46,781 bases of DNA, taken from the NCBI GenBank assembly GCA_001724265.1, contig MEDY01000235.1:1-46781 (forward strand). Direction: 5' to 3'. The DNA comes from Rhizaria sp. SCN 62-66. Its lineage: Eukaryota > Rhizaria, unplaced. The translations under genes and the position numbers were made by a program. A model generated the notes under the pieces. The model was not told where the DNA came from and did not search any database. It saw only the letters and a program-made list of their open reading frames with translations. This document shows positions 33,201-43,200 of the stretch, piece by piece (the first letter of the stretch is position 1; each line of letters starts with the position of its first letter).

Positions 33201-36200
33201 CCACGCCCGGGCCCGCGCCCGTCGCGCCGCCAGAGCCCGCGCCGGCCGTAAGCGCGTCGCCGGTGCCGCTAGCAGCGCCGGAAACGGTGCTGATGGCGCC
33301 GGCGTTGCGGCGCTGGCGGCGGAGCGCGGCGGGCCCGTGCTTACGCGTGTAGCGCATGGCGGTGATGCAGGCGGCGGCCATGACGAGCGCGATAACGACA
33401 ACGTAGACGCCGATGGACGTCTGCGCGCGGACCCAGGACACGGCGGTTGGGTCGTGCAGGATCCCGTAGACGGCCGCAATGGGGTAGCCCACGAGCACGA
33501 GCACGGCCGGGACGGCGCAGACGAGCAGGTGTGCGATGTTGACGCGGTGCTTGGGCGCGCGCACGGGCTGCAGCATGCCGCGCACGACCTCCTGAATGCG
33601 GATCGCATAGTGCGTCTCGGGGATGAAGAAGCGCATGGCGTAGGCGGGCAACAGCACGAGCACGAGCAGCAGCATCACCAGCGGCACCAGCACCACGCTC
33701 GACAGCGCGAACAACACGTCGTCCTGCGTCTCCAGCGACACGCAGCCACAGATGTCGCCGCGCGGACCGCGCCGGCTCGCGCTGCCCTTGCGCCCCGCCC
33801 CGGTCACGCCGTGCTTGCCTACGGTGTGGCTGTGGCTAGCCCGATGCCGCCCGTGGCCCGCGCCCACGCCGGCGCTGTGGTCGAGGCCGTCGTGCCGCGA
33901 GTGGCGCTCTCTCGCTCCAGCGCCACCGTCCGCGGAATCGGCGCCAGTGCCAGCGCCAGAGCTGGGGAACGCAGCAGCGCCCGCAGCGGGTCTGTTGCTG
34001 GCGTGACCCGCGCTCGCCTCCTCATCGTCGTCGTCGTCGTTGTTGTTGGCGGTCTGCTGTCGCAGCAGCCGCGCGCGGCCGCCAAACCCGATCACGGAGG
34101 CCACGTTGATCGATGCCGCGCGCTCGCGGGCCGCTGCGGCCGCCACGGAGGGTTTGTGCTGCAGCGCGGGCGCGGCGGCCGCGTCGGGCTGCGTGGTGTT
34201 GCCGGCTGCGTCCTTGCCCGCGAAGCCGGCGCCGGAGCCCGCGCGCGCGCTGCGGGTGGAGCCGGGCGTTCGCGGAGTGGCCGGGGGGGCCGCGCTGGGG
34301 CTGCGCGGGGCAGAGTCGCCCGCGGAGGAGGCCGAGCCCACGCGCACAGACAGCGCCGCCGCACCGGCTCCGGCATCACGCATGCCAGCGGCACCGCCAA
34401 CGGCGGCAGCTGAGGCAGTGCCGGGCGCGGTGTCGAGCGCGATCGCGCCGTCGCCGTTGATGGCAAGGTCCTCGATGTTGCTGGGGCTGTTAAGCGCGTT
34501 GAGGTTGCTGTTGCTCGTGTCGTGGTCGAGGCCGCCGCCGCCGAGGTCCAGGTCATTGACGGCCTGCACCGAGTCCACGTGTGCCAGGTTGTGCGCGAAG
34601 TCGATCGCGTCCAGGAACGACTGTGCGCGCCGCGGAATGCGCCCCGCGCGCGCCGCGCCGTGAGCCTCGTCGTCGCCCTCGTCGCCGTCACCGTGGCCGT
34701 GGCAGTCGGGGTCGTCGCCAGCAGCAGAAATCTTGGCAGAGACTGCGCCAGTCACCACGTCAGAGGCTCCGTGGCTGTCCTTGCGGTGCAGGCTTCTCCC
34801 CTTACCGCTGCTGCTGCCTTTGCCCTTGTCTTTACCAGCGCCGTCGCCGTCGCTCTCGGTGTCGCTGTCAATGTCGTGCGAGCGGCCCTCGGCGCCGTCC
34901 GCCGTGGCGTCGACGTTGCTGCTGATGCGCGCGGCTGCGGCGGCCTCGTACAGCTTCATGCGCGGAGGCAGCGCCGAGTCCGCGCTGGCGCTCACGCTCG
35001 CGGACGCCGTCGCAGCGTGGCCGTGAGCGACGTGGCCTTGGCCGTGGTGGGGCGACAAAGTCACCTACGGCGGCACTGCGGGCCCGTGCACGCGACCGCC
35101 GACACCGGCGCCGGCACCGCGAGTCCCATGTGTCCCATGCGTGCCGTGCGCGCCCCTGTGGCCGTGCGAGTCTGCGACGCTGCTGCCCGAGCTGTCGCGC
35201 AGCAGGTTAGCGACTTCGAAAGCCAGCGCGTCGGCCTCGACGCCGTCCTGCAGCTCCACGTGCCCGTGCGCCACACGCAACCCGCGCGCGCCATGCGCGC
35301 CGTGGTGCCCGTGGTGGCCGTGGGCTGCGGCGGGAATGGCCGCACTGCTGGTGCCGCTGTTGCGCCGGATGAGCGCCGCGGGCCCCATCAGCGGGCTCTG
35401 GCCGTGGCCGTGGGCGGCGGGGGAGGCGGCGAGCGCGGCCGAGTGCGCAGCAACAGAGCTGCCGCCCACCGCGAAGGCGTTGTTGCCCGCGGCGGCGGCG
35501 GCGGATGAGGTCGAGGAGGAGACCGTTGCGGAGCTGGAGTTGCTGACGTCATCGCTGTCGGCGATGGGCGACGGCGAGGGGCCCAGCCCACCCGCAACGG
35601 GGCTGCCGCTGCCGCTCACGCTCACGCCCCCGCCCGCAACGCCGGCGACGCCCGACGCGGCCGGGGACACGTTGCCTATGTTATTGCCGTTGCCGTTGCC
35701 GTTGATGTCATCGTCGCTGAGCGCTGCGGCGTCGTCGTCCTCGTCGTCGTCGGTGTAGCCGTGGGGCGCCATGGAGCGCGGCGCGGGCAGCCCGGGCGTA
35801 ATGCCGATGGCGGCGGTCAGCGGCACGCGCGCCAGGTAGTGGCACAAGTGCGGCACGTGCCGGCCCGTGAGCGCCGACACCTCGAAGTACGGCAAGTCGA
35901 ACGAGCGCGCGAACTGGACGGCCTCAGCGACCGAGACAATGCGCGCGGCCTGGGGCACGTCCGTCTTGGTGGCGACGAGCGTGATGGGCGTGGGCGCAAA
36001 GACGGGGTGGCCGCGGATCGAGCTCACCAGCGCGTCGGCGGCCGCGAAGGACTTTCGCGACGTCACATCGAACACGACGACGACGCCGGCCGCGGCGTGC
36101 ATCCAGGTCGCGCGCAGGCCCAGCGCGTCAGTAGCGCCAGAACAGTCCCAGAGCGAGAGCTTGACGACGAAGCCGTCGATCATGGCCTGCCAGGACCCGA

Positions 36201-36482
36201 AGGCGGTGCCAAAGGTGTGGACGTAGTCGGGGTCGAAGGCCTTGTTCTCGATCGCGTGGATGAGCTGCGTCTTGCCGGACCGCGTGGAGCCTAGCAGGCA
36301 GTATTTAAACTGCGCAAAATAAAACAGCGAGTGAAACGAAATATGTGAGTTTGGGTGCGCTGGATAACGAAAGAGAGAATGTAGATAGCGATATGTGTGG
36401 TGAATGAGGAGAGACGAACCTTGAAGTCGACGAGCTGCTGCTGCACCTCGCCGACACTGCCGACGCTCGCGTCGACCTGCAT
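27205..36482 (-). CDS. Rab-like small GTPase fused, across an in-frame TAG, to a giant multipass membrane protein
   Basis: Exon 1 is 36482-36420 (MQVDASVGSVGEVQQQLVDFK), the intron 36419-36310 (GTTCGT...GCGCAG), exon 2 36309-27205, ending in TAA; 3055 codons. Residues ~22-185 are a Ras/Rab-type G domain: G1 GSTRSGKT (28-35), G3 DCSG (76-79), G4 TKTD (135-138), G5 EVSALTG. The residue matching catalytic Gln of Ras is Ala (A80), so GTP hydrolysis may be slow. A His/Gly/Ser-rich linker follows, with TAG at 35067-35065 (codon 436); His/Gly-rich sequence continues unchanged after it. The rest has roughly eleven hydrophobic segments: three at about 885-1005, six at about 1713-2080 and two at about 2338-2410. 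They are separated by very long Ala/Gly/Ser/Pro linkers; the C-terminus has CCPWC. I do not recognise the membrane part. If TAG were a stop this would be two genes separated by a single codon, with no promoter space. Confidence 0.8.
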
Positions 36483-37919
36483 TGCGCGCTGGGGAAAAGT
36501 AAAAGCGCTAAGCTAGGCCGGCTAGGGCCACGGGAGGGGTGGGGGGAAAGGGGGAAAAGCTAGCGGAACCCGGAAAGCGTCTGCAAAGTGGACTTTTGAA
36601 GGCTGAGAGACCGAGCAACGGTAAAGCGTTAGGAACGCGGGAGGGTGCGTTGAGGTTGTACCTCTAAAAGCTGTTCTAGAGATGTAAGACGTTAATATGT
36701 GTGTGGTGTGATGGTGGTGTGAGTGGATGATTAGGGATCACGATGCACAGAGGCCGGGAAAGTGTGCCGAAGATCAGTCCAGAACCAAGGTTGTTGCTGC
36801 AATCTTGCACCTTGAGTATCGAAGCCATCATATATTTTCTGTGCGCAAAAAAAAGCTATTTCATGTAGTATTGCTTGTAATCTGGCAGAAAATGCCGCTT
36901 AAACTCTACTTGACAGTCGAATGAATGTATTATCCCATTCCAATCATCGTTCATTCTGGCCCCCACAACGGAACCACAGCAGCGACGCAGCGACGAAGCG
37001 ACCAGTCAAAAATCGCATATCAACGAAAAACTCGTTATATGTGCCTGTTCGCATGAGGGAATCAAACAATAGTGTGTGTGTATAAAATACGTTAGAAAGA
37101 CATCTTGTTGGTACCACCTCGAATCTTCTGTCACCGTAAACCCGCTCATCTAAATCTGCAGCTATGTGCATCTTGCGCACGTGATGGTCGCAAGCTCGAT
37201 GAAGAAAGACCGGGAGAGCGTGCCCTGAGAGACTGCGGTCTACGCGCAGCCCCTAAGAGTAGAACTGGTCTTAGCAAGCGCACAAGCACAGAAGAGTTTG
37301 TCTTTCGAAATCGCACGCCACGTCAAACATACGCAGTTAGCTGAGTAACATGAGAGCGTGACATGAGCAAGTGAGTCGTGAGGTATCGTTGTGCTGCTGT
37401 AGCACCAGAAGCGAATAAATCAATTAGATTGGACATCAAATTACTCGATGTTATAAAAGTAAATACGATTAAACTAGTGTAAATACGTGACTGGGAATGT
37501 CATACTTGTGACTCGTTGTTAACACGGGATAAAATATGAAAGAACAGACAATTAAAGACAGACAACTATAAAATAGGAAGCAAACAAAAAGAGAATCTAA
37601 TCTAGACAGAAAAGAATCAAGATGCAGAAAAACATTTTCTCGCAACACAACATTTGAGAAGCGCTACAGTTCAGTTTAGCGCCCTTCAGTCCTTCGCACA
37701 GCGCACAGCAGGAGCAGATGTGCGCGCTCCACATTGCCTTGCTCAAGCTTAGCTCAGCTTAGCATATCTTAGTTTAGTCGATTGCAGCAAAGCTTCGTTT
37801 CCCTCAACCTAGCTTCGGTTAGCTCAGCTGCAATAAGTTGAGATGAGATTGAGATTCAGTTGGGTTAGAGTTCAACAAATGTAGCTTTTCAGTTCAAGTT
37901 GATTGAAAAGGCCTTACTC
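36483..37919. other. Intergenic region: promoter of the GTPase fusion and 3' flank of the PQ-loop gene
   Basis: About 1.4 kb without supported genes. A purine-rich GGGGAAAGGGGG stretch lies just upstream of the GTPase start (36530-36560). At 37740-37830 short imperfect copies of TTAGCTCAGCTTAGC recur (a minor degenerate repeat). Open frames here lack homology and codon bias. Confidence 0.4.
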
Positions 37920-39596
37920 TTACTCGTCGTGGTCATCGGCATCACTCAGCGCGTAGTTGCCCGAGAACCCGACTCTCTTGCCCTTGCCCTTAGCTGAGGA
38001 TGATGCCGAGGTCGTCTTGCTGGCCGACTTGACGATGCCGCTCTCGCCGCTGCCCTTGCCCTTGCTCTTGTCGCTGTTGCTCAGCGTCACCGTCACCACC
38101 TGCGCGGTTCTATGCACGCCCTGCTCCTCGTCCTCGTCCTCGTCGTCCACTGCGCTAACCACGCCCGTCGCCTTGGCCGCCGGCCGCGCGGGCACGTTGC
38201 GCCGGCCCGCCGCGCTGCCGGTGCTAGTGGCGTTGGCCGCGACAGCCGCGTTGGCGGTGTTGGCCGCGGCGGCGCGGCGGGAGCCCGCAGCGGCGCTGGC
38301 GGCGGCGGCGTTCGCGTCGGAGCGCGAGACGCGGTCCTCGCGGCGGAAAAGCGAGACCGAGTGTGCGACGTCGGCCTCAGGCGCCTTGTTGTGGCGGTAG
38401 ATGTACATCTGCCCGAGGATAATCACGCCGAACACGGTCGTGCCCAGCGAGCCCATCAGGTACGCGAACGTGGTCTGCCAGAACGACGTCGAGTTGAAGT
38501 CGGTGGTGTCGGGCAGCAAGATGGAGAAGCCGTAGAAGATGTTGGCCATGCACGCCATGAGGAAGAGCCCCAGCGAAAGTCCCTCGGTGGACTTGCGGCG
38601 GTGATTGTGCGCGATCTGCGGAATGCGCGACCAGATGTAGAGCGCGGCCGACACCCAGGCCGCAACCGTGCCGACGATCTTGACGGCCTCTGACAGATCG
38701 CCAGTGTCGTCGCAAATGTCCTTGGGCGTATCATCGTCGCCGTCGGCCGCCACGGTCACGGTCGCGGTCTCGTAGTCGCCGGAGTCGGGCTCAGCGCTGG
38801 CGTCAGTGGGGTAGAACATAGGGGAGACGGAAACCGCGCCGGCGAAAGAGGCGGAGGACACGGCGGAGTCGGCGGCCCAGAGGAGCTTGCGCGAGGCCGC
38901 GGCGGAGGCGGAGGCCGAGAGCGCGAGCAGCGACGGCGCCGCAGCAGCGCCAGTGTGGGCCTGAGTGAGCGCGACAGGCGTGACGGCGTAGGGCGCCGCA
39001 GCGGGGACAGAGAGCGCAATGAAGGCGCCGAACGCAAGCACCTGCAGCGCGCGCGCCTTGTTGCCGCCGCTGGCGGACACGCCGGCCTTGGCGCTGGTGT
39101 TCTGGTTGCTGCCGCTGCCGTTTGTGGAGCCGTGATCGGTTTTGGGGACCGACACAATGGCGGCCTCGCCCTCGGCGCCCATCTCGGTGTCGTGCTCAAG
39201 CTCACCGTCCTCCTCGGCGGCGGCCTGCGCCTTGCGCGCGTTAAGGCGCTTGTAGTAGACCCACTGCGTCAGAGTTAGGATGTCCATGCACATGAAATAG
39301 ATTGAGGTCCAAAGCTGCACTGCGGCCTGCTGGGTCAGCACGCAGCCGATAAGGTTGCATACATCGCCGATAAGCCAGAGAAAGAGGAAAGAGCATGACA
39401 GGGACTCAGCAGTCTTGTTCTTGTAGTTGGCGTAGAGCTGGGGCGCCTGGGCAAAGAGCCAGCAGATGATGTTGATGAGGCCAAAGATAAAGCCGGTGAT
39501 GTCGCGCGGGCTATACGCGCACACGCCAAACATGGAGCCCATCCACTGCACAAAGTGGTGCCCCGACATTGTCGCGGGGTCGCAGACGCACGTCAT
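37920..39596 (-). CDS. SLC66A1: PQ-loop lysosomal/vacuolar amino-acid transporter (PQLC2/SLC66A1/Ypq family)
   Basis: Family members export cationic amino acids from lysosomes or vacuoles. Single exon in the coding part, 558 aa; ATG at 39596, TAA followed two codons later by another TAA. Two PQ loops are visible: AQAPQLYANYKNKTAESLS (about residue 50) and SRIPQIAHNHRRKSTEGLSL (about 325), each with the surrounding hydrophobic segments of the seven-helix fold (for example ITGFIFGLINIICWLF and LFLMACMANIFYGFSILL). A long Ala/Ser/Thr-rich loop of about 150 residues separates the halves and contains Asp/Asn-rich stretches. The C-terminal ~130 residues are hydrophilic and Ala/Lys/Ser-rich. Start choice: MTCVCDPATMSGHHF; sequence further upstream in this frame is AT-rich and ends in CTTTGTCCAG, like an intron acceptor or UTR. 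Confidence 0.9.
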   Translation of the reverse strand: MTCVCDPATMSGHHFVQWMGSMFGVCAYSPRDITGFIFGLINIICWLFAQAPQLYANYKNKTAESLSCSFLFLWLIGDVCNLIGCVLTQQAAVQLWTSIYFMCMDILTLTQWVYYKRLNARKAQAAAEEDGELEHDTEMGAEGEAAIVSVPKTDHGSTNGSGSNQNTSAKAGVSASGGNKARALQVLAFGAFIALSVPAAAPYAVTPVALTQAHTGAAAAPSLLALSASASAAASRKLLWAADSAVSSASFAGAVSVSPMFYPTDASAEPDSGDYETATVTVAADGDDDTPKDICDDTGDLSEAVKIVGTVAAWVSAALYIWSRIPQIAHNHRRKSTEGLSLGLFLMACMANIFYGFSILLPDTTDFNSTSFWQTTFAYLMGSLGTTVFGVIILGQMYIYRHNKAPEADVAHSVSLFRREDRVSRSDANAAAASAAAGSRRAAAANTANAAVAANATSTGSAAGRRNVPARPAAKATGVVSAVDDEDEDEEQGVHRTAQVVTVTLSNSDKSKGKGSGESGIVKSASKTTSASSSAKGKGKRVGFSGNYALSDADDHDE

Positions 39597-40281
39597 CGTT
39601 GACGCTGGACAAAGGGGAAATACAATAGAGTGATGCGAGAAGTGCGCAATGCAAGCTTCGGAGAGCGTGAGAAACAGCGTATAGAATGTCTGGAAAGAAG
39701 CGATATGATAAATATTAAGCACTCGACAACATCTTCTTATTTACTTTTAAAAACAATGCACATCAAACGACTCAAAACTGTCCTGCCAAGCGTCGAAAAA
39801 TTGTCGTCATTATCCCCGCGCCTTCTCTTTGTGCCCTCGGCGGCTGTCACCAGACCACGTCGACTCCCGTCGCCGCCAAGGCCACCACAAACACAGTTTG
39901 CGAATAGTAAACACACTTCATGAATGCAATTCGTGCTAAGATGCAAGTGAAATGTGAAAGAGGTTTTAATTTTCACTAAGACAGTTGTTAAAAGTAAGTT
40001 TTCGACGCTTTTACACAGTTATAGTGTGTATATTGATGCGCCCTCGGTGGAGGGGGCCGTGGCTTGGTAGGAAAAAAGTACAATAAAGCACACGTAACAT
40101 TCCATATCTGTTATTACTACATTGCATACGACTAACAAAAACTGCTGACTATTATAATTACCCGTGATTACTCTATCACGCTTTACTTGTACACTACTGT
40201 ACGCTTTTTACTTTACCTCCACCTAGCAAGACCGTCGCAAGAGAGATTATCAAGTCATTTGCTCGGTCTTATTGCTCGGTC
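39597..40281. other. Intergenic region between the PQ-loop gene and the RAD54 3' end
   Basis: Holds the PQ-loop gene promoter and 5' UTR, possibly with a 5' UTR intron ending at the CTTTGTCCAG eight bases before its ATG, plus the RAD54 3' UTR. A GC-richer island lies at 39820-39900 but has no homology. No RNA gene recognised. Confidence 0.4.
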
Positions 40282-43200
40282 TTAATTCTCCGTGACCGCA
40301 ATGCAGATGCTGCGCCAGTCCTCGTCAGACATGCCTGCCGGGCGAAAGTACCCCAGGCGGGCCATCTCCTTATCGGTTGGAAACCGCGCCGCGCCCGCCG
40401 CGCGCCGCTGCCGTGAGCCGGTCGCGGCATCGTCGCCGCCAGCGCGCGCGGAGGCACGGCCGCTGCCGCTGCCATTATCCTTGCTTTTGCTGCTGCTGCT
40501 GCTCTTGCGCTTGATGTTTGTCCCGCCGTCGTCGTCGTTGTTGTCGGAGCTCGAGTCAATGAGATCGACAACGTCGACAGCAGCACCAGATACGGTGCGC
40601 TTCACACCACCCTTGCTATTGCTGCTGTTGCTCATGTTGGCGTTGCTATTGCTATTGCTGTTGCTCCAGCTGGCGCTACTGCCGCTTTTGCTGCTGTTGC
40701 TCTTCTGAGCGCCACTCTTAGCGCTCGCGCGCGGCTTGACGTCGGGCTCGGAGTCCGATGACACGAGGTCCATCTCGATCACTGTACCCGGCGGGCACTG
40801 CAGGCGCGACTGCGAGAGTTGCGACTGGGGCTGGGATTGCGACTGCGACAGTGCTTGGGACTGCAGGCTAGAGGGCGCGGAAGACTGGCTCGCACTACTA
40901 GGAACGTCAGAGATCTTACTCTTGCTGCTGCTGCCGCTGATGTTGCTGTTGTTGTTGTTGTTGTTGTTGTTGTGACTGCGCTCACTCTAAGTCTTGGTGC
41001 TGCTGCTCTTGGCGCTCTTGCTCGAGCTCGAACTGCTCTTGCTACTGCTGCTCTTGCCCTTGCCCGCACTGCTGCTGCTGCTGTTGTAGATGACAGCGTT
41101 CTCGTTGCTCTTGGCCGCGGCGATCTTGCGACCCGCGCCGCCCAGCACCGAGCTCGCAGTGACCGCGGCGTCGCCGTCCGACTCGGCGTCCATATCCGCG
41201 TCGGCGTCGGCGTCGGCGTCGACCATCGCCACGGGCTTCGCGGCAGGGGCCTTCGCAGACACGGCAGCGGCGGTGCTCGCGGTCGCCATCTTGGCGCTGC
41301 TGCTCTTGGCCTTGGGCGCACTGCTGCTCTAGCCGCTGCTGCTGCTGCACTTTGTGGCGACGCGCGCGCTCTTGTGTTCGCTGCCGTCGTCCTAGTTGTC
41401 GCTGCTGTCACTTCCGTTGCTCTAGACCTCGGCGTCATCATCGCTGTTGCTGCCGCTCGAGAGCGCGAGCGCAGACGCAGACGCAGCGGCGTCGGAGGCG
41501 CCGGAGAGGCGGGCGCGCTTGGTTACCTGGCCACCAGCAGCCGCCCGGGCAGTCGAAGACGCACCGGCAGCAACAGCGGCAGCGGAAGAGTTGCGGTCGC
41601 TGCTCTTGCTCATGCTGCTCTTAGAGCTGCTCTTAGCGCTGCTCTTGACGCTGCTGCTCTTGCTCTTGCTCTTGCTCTCAGTCTTCGCATCGGCCTTGGC
41701 GTCAGCCTCAGCGTCAGCATCCTCAGCAGCGTCGTCGCCGTCGTCATCGCTTTCGCTGTCACTGCTGCTACTGCTGTCGCCCTTGTCCTTGTCAGCCTTT
41801 GCAGCATCAGCGTCGCCGTCAACCTTAGCCTCGCCGTCAGTGTCAGCGTCAGTGTTATCATCGTCGACGCCAGCAGCGGCCGCAGCGGCCTCGGCCTCAG
41901 CGTCGGCGTCCGCCTTGCGCTTGTCGGCCGCGATCTGGGCCAGGAACGCTGGCAGCTTGCTCTTGGGCCCGGCGATCTTAGGCGGCGGCAACGCCACCAC
42001 GGGAGCCTCCTCCTCGGCCTTCTTGCGGCGGCTCTTGCGCGCCTTCTTCTTGCCGTCGCCACCGTCCTCACCAGCAGCGTCGTTGTCGCCGGCGCCGCCG
42101 TCCGCAGCGGCGGCGTCGTAACCGTCGGTCATGCCGGCAGCTGCACCGGCGCTGTTGCTGTTGCTATTAGAGCTGGAGCCGCCGACGAGCGAGAACATCT
42201 CGACCATGAGCTCGCCCTCTCCCTGCAGCTGCAGCGGGTCACCGTCCGCGTCGTCATCGCCGTCACCCGCCTCGGCGTCGGCTGCGGCAGCAGCGTCGGC
42301 GTCAGCGCCCGCCTTGGCAGCAGCAGCCGCCGCGGCGGCAGCGGCGCCGCGCTCCTTCTTGACGGCGCGCGGGCGCTCGACGATGGCGGTGGCGCGCTTG
42401 TTGATCTCTTCCACGGGCGACACGATCTCCTTGCCCGAGACCTCGCAGGAGAAAACAAACCGCACCGGTTCCCACACCGCCAGCGCGGTCGCTGCCGCGG
42501 GCTTCGCCGCCGGGGACGCGCGCAGGGCCGTAAATGGGCGCACGCCGCTGCCGGGCGTGCCGGTGCGGGACCCAGAGCCGGAGCCGGAGCCGGAGCTTGA
42601 GTCAGAGCTGGCGGAGGCGGCGGAGGCGGCCGCCACGACGGCGGCGTCGGGTAGCGGGCGCTCTGCAGCAGCAGCATCATCAGCAGTCTTCTCTGTCGCA
42701 TCAGTGGCGGACTTAGCGGCGGGCGTCTCGACGGCAATCACGTCGTCGTTGCTGTCGTCGTCATCGTCAATATCATCGCTGTAGTTCTTCTTGGCCTTAC
42801 TCGAGCCGCCCGCAAAAGCGGCGGAGCCCGTGCCAAACATGCCGAGGCGCGGCGCCGCAGAGGCGGCGACGGCTACGCGCATGCTCGACCGCACGGGCCC
42901 CGCGCTGGCCGCGGGGGCACCGGCCGAGGCGGCGAGGCACTTAAGGTTGCCCGCGCTCTTGACCGGGATGTTGGCGAAGTTGGACGTGTGCGTGAAACGC
43001 AACATGGGGTCGGGCGTGGTGAGCACGGTCGGGTGGTGCGACCAGTTGGCCAGGTCATCCTCGGCGGGCTTCCCGCGCTGCCCCCACCGCAGCGTCACGC
43101 GGCCCGAGCCCGAGCTCGCAGCGGCGCCGTCACCGGCAGCGGCGGCGGCAGCGGCGGCGGCAGCGGCGCTCTTGGCGGCGGCGCAGTCAGCGTCGAAGGT

